Positions 28,101 to 38,608 of a DNA stretch of 64,000 bases are shown piece after piece. Numbering within the stretch: position 1 is the first letter of the stretch; each line of letters starts with the position of its first letter. The stretch is from Semisulcospira habei (lineage: Eukaryota; Mollusca; Gastropoda; Semisulcospiridae): positions 29,391,702 to 29,455,701 of the forward strand of contig BTPG01000008.1 of the NCBI GenBank assembly GCA_036245525.1. Direction: 5' to 3'. The notes beneath the pieces were generated by a model. The model was not told the origin of the DNA and did no database searches. It saw only the letters and a list, made by a program, of their open reading frames with translations. Both the position numbers and the translations under genes were made by a program.

Positions 28101-31100
28101 ACTCGACAGATGGGCCGAGTATTTTGAAGAGTTACTGAACAGACCTAGCCCACCCGAACCCCCCAACATCCAGCCGGCAGAGACCGACCTACCCATCAGC
28201 TGTGACAGACCCAGCCGGGAAGAGATCAGAAAAGCAGTGGCATTTTTGACTGAATGGCAAAGCAGCAGGGCCAGATGGCATCCCAGCGGAGTCTCTGAAA
28301 GCAGACCTAGAGACAACAGTTGAGATGCTGTACCCACTGTTTGGAAAGATCTGGGAAGAGGAGGTGATGCCAGCTGACTGGAAGGAGGGGTACCTAATCA
28401 AGCTTCCCAAGAAAGGCGACCTCAGCAAGTGTTCCAACTACAGAGGAATCACCTTGCTGTCAGTACCAGGAAAGGTCTTCAACAGGATCATCCTAGAGAG
28501 AATGAAGAGCTCCGTTGACCCCCAGCTGAGAGACCAGCAAGCAGGATTCAGGAAGAACCGATCATGTACAGACCAGATCGCCACTCTCCGCATCATCGTG
28601 GAACAGTCTCTGGAGTGGACCTCCCCGCTGTACGTCAACTTTGTGGATTATGAGAAAGCATTTGACAGCGTGGACCGAGAGACTCTGTGGAAACTCCTAC
28701 GACACTACGGTGTACCCACAAAGCTCGTCCGCCTGATCAAGAGCAGCTATGATGGCATGACATGTCGCGTGATCCACGAAGGGCAGTTCACCAGAGAGCT
28801 CCAGGTCAGAACTGGTGTCAGGCAGGGGTGTCTGCTGTCTCCGTTCCTCTTCCTACTGGCCATAGACTGGGTCATGAAGATGACCACAGAGCACAGACGA
28901 AGTGGAATACAGTGGACACTGTGGACACAGCTTGACGACCTCGATTTTGCAGACGACTTGGCATTACTGTCCCACACTCATCAACAAATGCAGGACAAGA
29001 CCACGAGGCTTGCTGACATCTCGTCCCAAGTGGGCCTCACCATTCACAAACAGAAAACAAAGACAATGAGGCTGAACGCAACCAGGGAAGAACCAGTCTT
29101 GCTTGCTGGCACCCCGTTGGAGGAGGTGGAGTCCTTCACCTATCTCGGGAGCATCATAGACAAAAAAGGCGGCACTGATGCAGATGTCAGAGCACGAATC
29201 GGTAAAGCCAGAGCAGCCTTTCTCCAGTTGAAAAAAGTGTGGAGTTCCAGAGAGCTGTCACAACACACCAAAGTCCGGATTTTCAACTCCAATGTAAAAG
29301 CAGTTCTACTATATGGAGCAGAGACATGGAGATTGACAAAAACCACAGTCAACAGAGTACAGACCTTCATGAACAGTTGCCTTAGAAGAATTTTGAAAAT
29401 CCACTGGCCAGAGAAGATCAGCAATGTCAGACTCTGGGAGAGAACAGAGCAGATAACAGCAGAGAATGAAATTGGGCGAAGAAGATGGGGATGCCATGGA
29501 TCGGTCACAGTCTGAGAAAGCCAGCTTCCAGTATCACTAGGCAGGCATTGTCATGGAACCCCCAGGGAAAGAGGAAAAGAGGTAGGCCAAGAAACTCCTG
29601 GCGTCGAGACCTCCAAGCAGACATCAAGAGACTGGGAACCACCTGGAGTAGAATCGAAGGAGAAGCACAGGACAGGAGTTGCTGGGGGTCTCTCGTCGAC
29701 GGCCTATACCCGGGTAGGGGTGACAGGCGTAAGTAAGTAAGTAAGTTACAAGGCCCTGATATGTTTTTCATGCGAATCTGCGATGACAGTATTATCTGAA
29801 TGACATAATAACTTGTTCACTTTTCTTTGCCTTTTTACGTTTATGTCCTTTTCGTCAACAGTCAATAAATATCTCACTCAGCCTGTGTTTATGTGGTTTC
29901 TGTTTTACTATCAGTTTTGTCACGCGCGAAATGTCCTATTGTTTTGTTCCAATTCAGGACAAATGTCCTATCCCTCTGCCACCCTCCAGGACATTTGTCC
30001 TATAGGTGTCCAGCTCCAGTGACATCCCTGTTAATTTAAAATCCTCTGCTTTGCACCATGCGCTAATTGGTGGAGACATTATATCATTATCAAACATGAT
30101 ACCTCATTTGTACTGCTTGATGACTAATCAGCTTGGTGCCCAAAGACGCCATGCTAAACACCATAAAACAGGTACTAACCCTGAGAGCTATTACCAGCAC
30201 AACATCTGACAGTCCACTGTCAGGTAAACCAGCCTGCCAGCTGCGCAACACTTACACTTTGACAATCAGGCACCAACTGCTGCTCTTGATCTGTGTGCGT
30301 TTTTATACCCTGTTGCAGGTTTAACCCCTTCACTGCCGTGGAAAGAAGTGAACATGACCCAACTGCAAGAGACATAGATCCTCATGAGCCCCCGCAACTG
30401 CGGGGGCTCAGGAGGATCTATGCCTCTTGCGGAGACCAATGTGTGTCCATGTTCCTTGGACGGTGTTGGCTTTTGGTCGCTGAGTGAACGAAGATTTCAG
30501 AAACAAAACTGTATGTATAGCGTATGTGCAGTGGCAGTGAAGGGGTTAACAGTACTGAAGGCCACAAGCTGGAGAGGGTTAAGTTTAAAATCTCTATGGT
30601 AGTTAGCACTGGACAGCTACAAACCAACAACACAAACTGGCAGAACTCACCAGACATGTTTTTCCTGGCTTCAAGGTCCAAATGAGCCTTCATATGTCTC
30701 TTTAAGCTGGCACTCTTCGGAAATGTAGCATTGCACTCCTTGCAATAGTATGCTGATGGGTCACCATGGTCATGAGCCTTGTGGTCAAACAGCTCTTCCT
30801 CACGGGTGAAGGACATATTGCAGGAGTCCACATCACATTTGTGACTTTTCGTCTTGTTGTGTGTCTTCATGTGGTCAATACAGTCATCTGCCTGCATGAA
30901 GGATTGCTCACACACATCACAGGTGTAAATTCGCTGTGCTGGTCGCTCATCTTTCACAAACAGCATCCTGTTTTTCTAGAAGCAAAAAACATTACATTTT
31001 TAAAAGAAGCAAAATTAAATTTGAAAATGTATTTTGCCTATCAGTATCACAAAACATTAAATTTTGTCACACCTAAGAATAAAGAAAGTCTGCAGTGTAT

Positions 31101-32009
31101 GTAACATACTTGTTGTGATGAGCAGAAACTGAGCTCCTAAATAGTTTGCTGTAATGCCATGCTTGTAATTGTGTCTAGACTATAGTTAAGTGAAAAATGC
31201 AGACTGCCAGATGTCACCTGATGAGCTTGGATTCTTAACAGGTCGTAAGGTAATCAGGCACTACCCATAAGCTTGTATCATAAATACCTCTCCTACTGCT
31301 CTCAGTGAAAGTAATTAACTAAAAGTACCTCCTGTCTGAAGTCCTTGGTGATTGTCAGCTTCATCCTCTTGTCCCATTTGACAGGCTTGATCACCTCATC
31401 TGCCACTGCATCCATCAGCCGAGCTTTCTGCACACAAGAAATGCAATTTAGTGAGTCTGGTTATCACAACAATGAGCATAACCAAGTGCACAACACATAT
31501 GAACCAAAAGCATGTTTTCAAACTGAAGTAAATTTGAATGCCTCATCCAAATTTACCTCAGTTATTGAAATTCATGTGTATAACATTGCGAAAATTGAAA
31601 TGACTTAAAACAGTTCATGGGCTAACTATGCCCCATGTTTTATGACCAGCAAGAGACATAAATTCTCATAAGCCCCTCATGCAGGTGCAGGGGCTCATGA
31701 CAATTTATGTCTCTTGCAAATGGTACAGACTGAAAGCGGAAATTCAGCTTTCTGGGATTTTGAAAAGCTGAATCAGACTCCAGGACTGAAGGTTGTCACC
31801 AACACACCTTTTAAATCTTGCCACATCAGTTGAAAAAAAACACTCACTTTTGATTTGGGGTAAGTGTCCTCTTTGCTACTGATACTAGATGATGCAGGCT
31901 GACTGTCAAAGTGAACTTGAAGACCATGGAATTCTGAATCTGCTTCCTGTTTTATTGGTGACGGGGTCATACTGCCTTCCTCTTCCATATCTGACAGTTC
32001 TTCGTCCAT
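24445..32009 (-). CDS. C2H2 zinc-finger protein, 14 fingers, six exons
   Basis: Likely DNA-binding nuclear regulator. The model joins 32009-31848, 31427-31329, 30975-30651, 26441-26239, 25668-25501 and 25137-24445; every junction keeps phase and gives 549 residues. The N-terminus is acidic (MDEELSDMEEEGSMTPSPIKQEA, with a possible IKQE SUMOylation site) and Ser-rich. Three fingers follow in exon 3 (one a CX4C type, CDVDSCNMSF). Canonical TGEKP-linked fingers come next in exons 4-5, two of them split by introns. The last exon carries six and a half fingers, four with the recurring pattern ACNLGxHKKxKH. No orthologue could be named from memory. Finger linkers after finger 8 are long and non-canonical. 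The gene looks intact. Confidence 0.88.
25501..25668 (-). CDS. Zinc-finger gene exon 5 (end of finger 6, finger 7, start of 8)
   Basis: Acceptor TTTCAG, then GCA TTC AAG; donor AAGGTGAGC. 56 codons: AFKLPNHLVEHRRLHTGERP, CEFCGAGFAQSNGLKSHRKQH, CQVCSK. Both borders split a finger between its cysteine pair and its helix, a common arrangement in C2H2 genes. Confidence 0.9.
25800..25905. repeat. Degraded hairpin A
   Basis: GATCGACTATGATAGTTCAA...GGCACC, then GGTGCCAAACTATTC...TTGAACTAGCATGGTTGAT. Several unpaired changes and no TTAA borders; an old copy in zinc-finger intron 4. Confidence 0.6.
26239..26441 (-). CDS. Zinc-finger gene exon 4 (fingers 4-5, start of 6)
   Basis: Acceptor GTTTAG, then GT GAC AAC; donor AAGGTTTGT. 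CQVCHLSF...HKRTHTGEKP, CPTCDSRF...HQRTH, then CQDCGK, whose finger continues in exon 5. The 4.2 kb intron before it holds the TIR element with the nested LINE. Confidence 0.9.
27328..27402. mobile_element. 75 bp TTAA-flanked near-perfect palindrome
   Basis: TTAA at 27324-27327 and 27403-27406. Arms of 36 bases with one mismatch: CCCATTTGCTACCAGAAACC... facing ...GGTTTCTGGTAGCGAATGGG, loop GGA. Inserted in the TIR element. Confidence 0.85.
27687..29744 (+). mobile_element. RTE LINE copy 2, 5'-truncated
   Basis: 2058 bp with a 15 bp duplication GTTACAAGGCCCTGA (27672-27686, 29745-29759) and a (GTAA)n tail. Begins at the codons VTTEQQWKAVREAL in the linker between endonuclease and reverse transcriptase. 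Frames are broken by a one-base gain near 28248 (TTTTTGACTGAATGG against TTCTTGAAGAATGG in copy 3) and a 5-base gain (GCCAT) near 29500. The RT core (FADDLALLS) is otherwise intact. Confidence 0.92.
27700..29736 (+). pseudogene. Reverse transcriptase of RTE copy 2, two frameshifts
   Basis: Three overlapping frames (27640-28323, 28325-29515, 29485-29736) together cover the linker, the RT domain and the C-terminal SWNPQGKRKRGRPRNSW tail. No endonuclease domain, so not autonomous. Confidence 0.88.
30325..30545. mobile_element. TTAA-flanked MITE with hairpin B
   Basis: TTAA at 30321-30324 and 30546-30549; ends CCCCTTCACTGCC / GGCAGTGAAGGGG. Hairpin B occupies 30365-30430 (GCAAGAGACATAGATCC ... 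GGATCTATGCCTCTTGC). The rest (ATGTTCCTTGGAC, GTTGGCTTTTGGT) is shared with 47244-47460, an element with different terminal bases. Confidence 0.8.
30651..30975 (-). CDS. Zinc-finger gene exon 3 (fingers 1-3)
   Basis: Acceptor TTCTAG, then AAA AAC AGG ATG; the nearer AG (CAG at 30968) is rejected because it breaks the frame. Donor CTGGTGAGT in phase 1. Fingers: CDVCEQSF...HMKTH, CDVDSCNMSF...HKAHDH, CKECNATF...HMKAH. Confidence 0.85.
31329..31427 (-). CDS. Zinc-finger gene exon 2
   Basis: Acceptor TGTGCAG, then AAA GCT CGG; donor GAGGTACTT. 33 codons: KARLMDAVADEVIKPVKWDK, then RMKLTITKDFRQE. No known domain; basic-hydrophobic, phase 0 on both sides. Confidence 0.75.
31649..31717. repeat. Hairpin B with co-varied arms
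   Basis: GCAAGAGACATAAATT faces AATTTATGTCTCTTGC. Both arms differ from the usual GGCATAGATC / GATCTATGCC at the same paired sites. Lies in zinc-finger intron 1. Confidence 0.8.
31848..32009 (-). CDS. Zinc-finger gene exon 1 (acidic N-terminus)
   Basis: 54 codons from ATG 32009 to AAA; donor GTGAGTG. Bases before the ATG read TTTGTAAGG, which could itself be an acceptor, so an upstream non-coding exon is possible. Confidence 0.8.
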
Positions 32010-32720
32010 CCTTACAAATTATGATTTATTCCTGCAACTAGTAAAACTAAAAGATCATTTTCTTTAAAATAACATGAAAATTATTGAAAATCATACTGAC
32101 TTTCCAATACCATGTAACATTAAACACACTTTTAAGTTCACTCCAAAATTCGTACTTATGTGCACAAATTATAATACCTGAGAAATAATACGTCTGACTC
32201 TCCTAAATTAAACATGGCCTATATTGTTTTCATACATTAAAATCATAGTTTTCATATCAATTGAAATCAAAACGATCTAGCACGTATTCAAATAAACCAT
32301 ACGGCGCAATGTTCATAATATTACAGCCAACAGGGCAAAAAGTGCACTTACATGCGAAGCAGATAAAACCTAGAAAAATGGGTGCGATCTACTAAACTTA
32401 GTGTCGTGCAGAACAATTCATTTGTTTTCATCTACCAGAGGCAGCCATATCGAATCGTCCAATTACCCCAGTTCAGAGAAACAAATTATTCTTCGAAGCT
32501 GCGTTACTTTTATTATAGTAGATTTACATGCAGAAATGAAATCTTTTTGTTTTACATGAGGCGTGATACGCTTCTGTTTATATCGGTACTCTATCTTAAC
32601 GGATGACAAAGTGTGTCTGCTATTTCCTAAATCGTTTTCCTGTAAAGAGACTAATCAAGGAGACGCTCGCTCTTTCGGCATTTTCCGGACTTCGGATTTT
32701 CTGGATCTTCGATGTCTCAG
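32010..32720. other. Upstream region of the zinc-finger gene
   Basis: AT-rich sequence 5' of the minus-strand gene. No TATA box or other clear element stands out; any non-coding first exon would lie here. Confidence 0.4.
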
Positions 32721-32879
32721 GGGTGTGTAAACTACTGTTTTGGATACTTATCACGATAAAGCAATAACTTGCGAGATGAGGATTTCATCCCAAAGTCTAC
32801 CGTATTATTTGGAGCTCAGATGCGTTTATCTTTTACGAACATTCAGAATTGTCCATATTTTTTAGGCTTATTACGCTGA

Positions 32880-33260
32880 TCGGCCATTTTAAGCGGCCGG
32901 CCGCGGGCCAACCGGGGCCGTCGGCTCTCACTGAGCCTGGTCCGCAGCGGCCATTTGATCAACGTGACTGAGTCAGTCACGGGGCGCACACCGCAATAGT
33001 ACTAATACAATACAATACAATACAACTTTATTGTCTGTTCCGGCGACTGAGTCAAAGCCGCACGATCCAGCTCAGTAGTGGCGGGCTGAGAAACTGACGC
33101 CGGCTTGCCTTCAACTTAGTCACTGACAGAAGTGCCGGGCTCAGTCGTCAGTCAGTCACTCAGTAATAAACACTAAAACATTCCATTAATGTGAAATGAT
33201 TATCATTGCAGGAATCTATCACAGGCCATCTATCACAAGCAATCTATCACAAGATGGGAG
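32880..33260. other. GC-rich intergenic sequence with short repeats
   Basis: Contains GGCCGGCCGCGGGCC, many copies of CTCAGT/ACTGAG (GTGACTGAGTCAGTCAC at about 32964), and (AATAC)n at 33001-33025 followed by ACTTTATTGTCTGTTCCGG. Could be a degraded element; nothing coding. Confidence 0.4.
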
Positions 33261-34285
33261 GTACCGTAATGACTAAGTAGATCACACTGACCATCAGTAG
33301 TACATGATCACTAGGCAAGACTGAGCCCTTCACCGAGACAGCCGCAGCCGTTGGCGGAATAAAAGACTTCTCAGTTAAAAACATTCTTTTTGGAATGTTT
33401 CAAGACGGACAAGCGGTGCTTCCCGCCATTAGTACGCTCTGTGGCCGGGCTCGTGTAGCGACTACAGAAATCCATAAGTATCTACTCTAGCGGCCACCCT
33501 CTGGACTGGATCCACACACTTTAGCGTAATCCTACCCCAGACGGGCGGGAAAGCGCAGGCTTATGCAAACACTGTTTATGAAAAATCATGTGGGTGAGAA
33601 GATAGGTTGTTTTTTTCGAAACAGAAAAATTAAAGTTATGTTAGCTGTTTTACAAATGACTCCGAAAACTGTAGTGGTGCAAAACATTATCTGATTTTCA
33701 CACTTAGGGCATGTCACAACTGACCCGTAATCGTACCCGACAGCCGAGACAAACTGTAGGCTTATGTAAATACCGTATACGAAAAATCATGCGATTATTA
33801 ATGAGAACTGAGAATGGAGCTTTTTTTTTTTTTTTTTTTTTTGGAAAGAAAGATTCAATTGTTTTAATATTAACCCATATATATAACGGTATTACTATAT
33901 ATAACGGTATTATTATTATGGTATTATATTTCGTGAAATTAACTTCATTCCCAAAACGTGAAAATATATATATATATATATATTTAAAAATATTTACTTA
34001 TCACTCAAAACGTTCTAGAGGTACAATGCTGGTTAACGAAGTCATTCAATATCTCCCTTTTTATCTAGCTCAGTATATGCAAAATATCTAGAAAAACTAA
34101 GAAAAATTACGGACTCCAGTGTGGATCAACCGGTTTTTGCGAAACGGCCATTTTCTCGGCAATGAGCATCTTAATTTTAAAAAAAATCGAAAAGAAAAGG
34201 TCTCGAGATAATTCTTTTAGTAGGGACAATCATAAAATTTCACAAGCTTGTCCGTCCTCGAAGGCCGCGGGCTCTAATGGCTGTC
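33261..34285. other. Spacer with homopolymer and AT repeats
   Basis: A run of about 20 T near 33822 and (AT)n near 33962-33982. GTACCCGACAGCCGAGAC... and CCAGACGGGCGGGAAAGCGCAGGCTTATG share the motif AGGCTTATG.AAA at 33558 and 33758, a weak direct repeat. No gene. Confidence 0.4.
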
Positions 34286-34294
34286 GCGCGCGCG

Positions 34295-34379
<85 letters not shown>
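34286..34379. repeat. (CG)n(CA)n compound microsatellite
   Basis: About 18 bp of CG dinucleotide followed by about 76 bp of CA; alternating purine-pyrimidine DNA that can adopt Z-form. Confidence 0.95.
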
Positions 34380-34381
<2 letters not shown>

Positions 34382-34615
34382 CGCTTTGGCGCCAAAAAGA
34401 CGTTCCGTCACTAACCGCAAGGTTTGCGTAGCTAGACGTGAGTTGACGTCATTTTTATCGTTACTTCTTTGCCGGCAGAATTTCTGCCCCGCACGCCAGA
34501 AACGTCATGCGCATGCTCCGGAATGTGTTACGACCTGCCCGGCATTTCAAAGTCTACCGTATTTTCACTACGATAGACAAAAACGTAACAAGAATGTGTA
34601 TTCAAAGTGGTGTCA

Positions 34616-34830
34616 GCAAGAGGTATAGATCCTCATGAGCCCCCGAAACTGCGGGGGCTCATGAGGATCTATACCTCTTGCAGTTGGATCATGTTCAGTC
34701 ACACTTCCTCATGAGGATCTATACCTTTTTCAGTTGGATCATGTTCACATTTCCTCATAACGATCTATACCTCTTACAGTTGATTCATGTTCACATTTTC
34801 TCGGCAGTCAAGGGGTCAATAACTTAAATT
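34616..34830. repeat. Hairpin B followed by two extra right-arm copies
   Basis: Hairpin 34616-34681 (GCAAGAGGTATAGATCC paired with GGATCTATACCTCTTGC). Then the right flank is repeated twice more: CCTCATGAGGATCTATACC at about 34707 and CCTCATAACGATCTATACC at about 34753, each followed by CAGTTG.TCATGTTCA. Ends near GGCAGTCAAGGGGTCAA, a decayed terminal repeat. Confidence 0.75.
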
Positions 34831-35346
34831 ATTTTAATAACTGCATAATTATTTCATACTGACTTATTTTTTCCTTACTGGTCAGTTTAATCACAGAAAT
34901 ACAAGTTGAGAGTTAGTACCATTGTAAAGTAAGTATATGAATACTGGTATTATCATTATCGTCACTGACCAACCTGGTATAAACTGAACTGCGTGTTCAA
35001 TTGTCAATATTATCCAGTAGTGTACAACTGAGAATTACAAAGCCGCAATATGCGAATGCAGTCTTCAAGGACGGTCACAACATCAAGTTTTGGGCCTTTG
35101 GCCCACCGTGATTTGTTTCTTGGGTGAAGAACCTTGGAAAAACATTTTTACCCTGCAAACAAGACCAGGCCTCAGATATGATTTGCAGGTTAAAAAGCTT
35201 GGACTTGAGTACCAGTACATTTCTCACTGGACTAAATAGATTATATTATCCAATAGAACTTGTAGAGAATGCTTTCTGCGAAAATGATCTAGAGCTAATC
35301 TGTCAGTCCCCTGCCACCGAAGAAGTTGATGTGCATCTGAGTTTAA

Positions 35347-35555
35347 CCCTTTTCATCCTAATACATGACTATTGCTTGAAACAGATGTGACTACCGTTAA
35401 AGGGTGGTGCCAGCGGCTTGGCGCCTGAGGCGCCAAGCTATTCTGGCATCACCCTTGAACTAAACTGGGTGATCTTTCTCCTAATCTGTTATGTAGCCTT
35501 CAGTCATGGGACAATGAGCATTTTACTTTAAAAATCAGCCTCATGATGTACTGGG
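35347..35555. mobile_element. TTAA-flanked element with hairpin A, CCCTTTTCATCC end
   Basis: TTAA at 35343-35346 and 35556-35559. CCCTTTTCATCC at left, GTACTGGG at right; the hairpin AGGGTGGTGCCAG...GGCGCC lies inside with an incomplete left arm. A truncated relative starts TTAAGCCTTTTCATCC at 60846. Confidence 0.65.
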
Positions 35556-35617
35556 TTAACGATTATCCGGCTGTGCTGGGAAGGGATGGATTGGGGCATA
35601 AGCAAGAAGTCGTTTAA

Positions 35618-35805
35618 ACTATTCAGCCCTGACGCACTACAGCAGGAGATGGGTCGACCATGATAATTCAAGGGTAGTGCCAGATTCAAGCAGATTAATC
35701 TGGCACTACCCTTGAATTATGATGGTCGATCCATCTCCCGCAACAGGTGCATAGCCGTTAGGGAACGCCTCAAATTTGGGAAATATGTGCGCCGGGCTGA
35801 ATGAG
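35618..35805. mobile_element. TTAA-flanked MITE with hairpin A
   Basis: TTAA at 35614-35617 and 35806-35809; ends ACTATTCAGCCCTGACGC / GCCGGGCTGAATGAG. Hairpin 35652-35730; its inner segment lacks the GGCGCC stem tip and has GATTCAAGCAGATTAATC instead. Arrangement is inverted relative to the copy at 21564. Confidence 0.75.
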
Positions 35806-36852
35806 TTAACTCCATTCTTTGCTGGCTCTTCCCATTCTTCTCTCAAGTGTTGGAAGTTACCGGCATGCACACATGCACTCTAGTCTACTAGTCCGGAGCA
35901 GTAACACGCGATCAACGAAATCGGTTTCAAAGCCCCTGACACTGACCGATGACACATCAGTGGATATTCAGTAACTGATAAAGCTCAGTGTTCAGTTCCG
36001 ACAAGGCTATATATATCCTTCGATATTTTTGTCCATATTTCGCGCCTAAAGCTACGTCGAGACATATACTTCAGTCAGATGTAAATCGCTTTACTAGTGA
36101 CAGTTCCAAGCGCCGGTCCGGAAAAGCGATTTACAATTGAATGTCCCGTATTCGAAGAGCCAGCAGAACCCAGACCAGAAATGTGACTGCCGAGCGTGTA
36201 AAATCAATGCAAATAATTGCCAGCGGCAAAGAAAGAAACACGTTTAGAAAAGACAAGCTAAGCGTGTTTCTTTGTTGGGATTGTATTTGAAGAGACACCT
36301 GGAATTTTGTTTATATTTATGTGTAATCACATATACAAGGCACTTAACTGAAGGACCGTCCTCTTCACAGCGAGTAATAACCAGTGCAAGAGGCACAGAT
36401 CCTCGTGGAAAATGTGGGACTTATGCAAATACACCCCTCTTGCTAGCCTCATTTATCCGTATGCCTCACGAAGACGCGGAGCTCCACAAGTGAATTTGAG
36501 CCGGATGGTTTACAGAGACAACATTCCTAGACGCAGGTGAAAGGGGTTATCTGCTTCTGTTGGTCGGCAGTGAAAAGCTCATCATGATTGAGTCGCTAGA
36601 GCTCCGCCTTATCTAAAGGAAGCACTTACGCTCTTATTAATTAATGTGTTGATTCAGACACTAAGTGGAGTAACAACAGACGATTGGCAATCTATTGGCG
36701 ACAGGCTCTGTAGAGTAATAAAGATATCAGACGTTACCGATACAACGGCATCATGTACGCATCATCAAAGCCGGACAGCATAATATACTGACTGTCTTTG
36801 GTATCATGTACGTGCATGCGCTGCTTGGGGTGTCTATAGTGATCGGGCCAAT

Positions 36853-37093
36853 TACTTACTTACTTACGCCTGTCACCCCTACCCGGGTATAGGCCGTCGA
36901 CGAGAGACCTCCAGCAACTCCTGTCCTGTGCTTCTCCTTCGATTCTACTCCAGGTGGTTCCCAGTCTCTTGATGTCTGCTTGGAGGTCTCGACGCCAGGA
37001 GTTTCTCGGCCTACCTCTTTTCCTCTTTCCCTGGGGGTTCCATGACAATGCCTGCCTAGTGATACTGGAAACTGGCTTTCTCAGACTGTGACC
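36853..37093 (-). mobile_element. RTE LINE copy 5, 241 bp 3' stub
   Basis: Target duplication GATCGGGCCAAT (36841-36852, 37094-37105). Only the last 62 codons of the polyprotein (SWNPQGKRKRGRPRNSW...) and the (GTAA)n tail are present, a severe 5' truncation typical of LINE insertion. Confidence 0.92.
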
Positions 37094-37122
37094 GATCGGG
37101 CCAATACTGCTACGTTAATTAA

Positions 37123-37321
37123 CCCATTTAGACCCGACGCTCTACAGCATGAGTTGGATTGACCATGACAATTCAAGGGCAGTGCCAGATTAGCCTCTTG
37201 GCGCCAAGCTAATCTTGCACTACCCTTAAATTATCAGGGTCAGTCCATCTTCTGCAACTAGTACATAGTCGTTAGGTGGCATCTCCAAAATTTGAGAAAT
37301 GCGGCCTTGGGGTTAAATGGA
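37123..37321. mobile_element. Palindromic MITE with hairpin A, right flank decayed
   Basis: TTAA then CCCATTTAGACCCGACGC; right end GGGGTTAAATGG runs into AATAAA instead of TTAA. Hairpin arms TTCAAGGGCAGTGCCAGATTAGC / GCTAATCTTGCACTACCCTTAAATT. It begins 17 bp after the RTE stub's duplication. Confidence 0.65.
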
Positions 37322-37634
37322 ATAAAACTAAGCTGTTCACCCTCCTCCGGGTTGAGGGGAGAGGGGGTCGATTCACTGATACAATACCAGGGTATGTATA
37401 CTACTGCAGAGTGGTCGAGTGTTACGTTTGTTGCTAAGGAAAACTCAGAAATGTACACTGCTCAGTTTTGACGAACTGTGGACAATGATTGGATGCGAGA
37501 GGTTAAACCTGGTCTCCATTTTGCTTCCAGGTCCAGAAGTTGTTAGTCGGCATAAGAGTTTGATCGACCATTGTAACCCCAAAGTCAGTGTTTGATTAAA
37601 GGGACGTACTCCAGACAATACAAGTTTAATACCC

Positions 37635-37965
37635 CATAATTTGGTTGGTTAGTTCGGGGTTTAATGTCCACTGCACCCGAAGTGATAATGGACGGCCCTG
37701 ACAGGCGGGTTATGGGGGACAGGGAAATCTATTGCCTATGGAGTACGACCTGAACACTGATCAATTCAGGCGCACTACAACTGTGTCACTTTGAGTTTAC
37801 CAAGACCTTTCAACGGACATGCTATGGAACAAGCACGTTTTCTTCCCTGGATTGCGAGTCCAGCTACCGGGGCAGGGACGGGGACACGAACCCACGACCC
37901 GGCGATTCCCTTCGCTCTCTTGCTCCGATGCTTAACCGCCTGAACTATTTCGGACTCCCACAACA
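37635..37965 (-). mobile_element. tRNA-derived SINE
   Basis: Read on the minus strand, GGGAGTCCGAAATAG, then TTCAGGCGGTTAAGC (A-box-like) and, about 50 bp on, GTGGGTTCGTGTCCC (B-box-like) form a tRNA-related head. The tail contains GACATTAAACCCCG and ends CTAACCAACCAAA. This head-body-tail order is usual for mollusc SINEs. Target duplication not identified. Confidence 0.7.
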
Positions 37966-38053
37966 TAGTTAGCGCAATATCTTCTCAATACTGAAATGTT
38001 CTGAGTATGTCATTCATGATTTTGGACACAATGACTTAACTTTCAAATTTAAA

Positions 38054-38480
38054 AGTCGTTAAAAGATTGATTGTACATTGCTTAACGTCCCGACAGCAAC
38101 AAGGCTTTCTCGACTGCCTGCACTGCATGTGAAAAAAAAAGAAACGAACATGATGTAGTCGCAGCCGTCAGATACATTAATAACCTAACACATGGGCCTA
38201 ATAAAGCAAGCCATTAGCAACACACATCCATTCAGAGCTACAGCAGTGCAGACAGTAGGGAGTTTTAAAAGGCAATACGGTGAATGGACAAGGGTAGACA
38301 GAAACACATGCCCAAATAGAGAGAAAACCACCCTGTGGGCTGACCAGGTGACCTGGAACTAAAAATACCTAACCCACCAAGTCCCCAGGCAGACCGGTAG
38401 AAAGGTTTTTTGCTCTTTCTCTTGTACGCGAAGGTTTCCGTTACGCACAAGGGGCAGAAACACAAAAAACCTGTTACACG
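38054..38480 (-). repeat. Dispersed repeat with SINE-like tail
   Basis: Minus-strand end GGGACGTTAAGCAATGTACAATCAAT resembles SINE 3' tails. Sequence from 38058-38150 recurs at 58497-58580, and 38200-38400 (AGCAACACACATCC, GCAGACAGTAGGGAG, CACCCTGTGGGCTGACCAGG) recurs at 58965-59110. Confidence 0.65.
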
Positions 38481-38608
38481 TACCTCATTAAACGGATTGT
38501 GACAAGAAGGGTAGAAAAGTCCTAGCTAGGGTAAAACAACATTGATAACCCGTGGTATCGGCAAATTTTCGCAATCCAAGCCCGACATGGAGCAGCGGAT
38601 CGCTTTAA

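Larger units (their letters stand above)
26683..30030. mobile_element. DNA transposon with 15 bp TIRs, carrying a nested LINE and a palindrome
   Basis: CAGGGATGTCACTGG at 26683-26697 and its exact complement at 30016-30030; flanks TTAATT on both sides (26677-26682, 30031-30036). Sub-terminal sequence repeats the word GGACAAATGTCC in both halves. Without RTE copy 2 (2058 bp plus its duplication) and the 75 bp palindrome the element would be about 1.2 kb and non-coding. Superfamily uncertain: the terminus is hAT- or P-like but the visible duplication is 6 bp. Confidence 0.75.

Noticed and set aside
30967..30969. CAG acceptor directly before ATG in zinc-finger exon 3
   Set aside because: Would put exon 2 out of frame; the acceptor TTCTAG eight bases earlier keeps phase.
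37775..37966. Candidate tRNA gene on the minus strand
   Set aside because: A- and B-box-like motifs are present but no cloverleaf with a proper anticodon stem could be drawn, and the sequence continues into a SINE body and tail.
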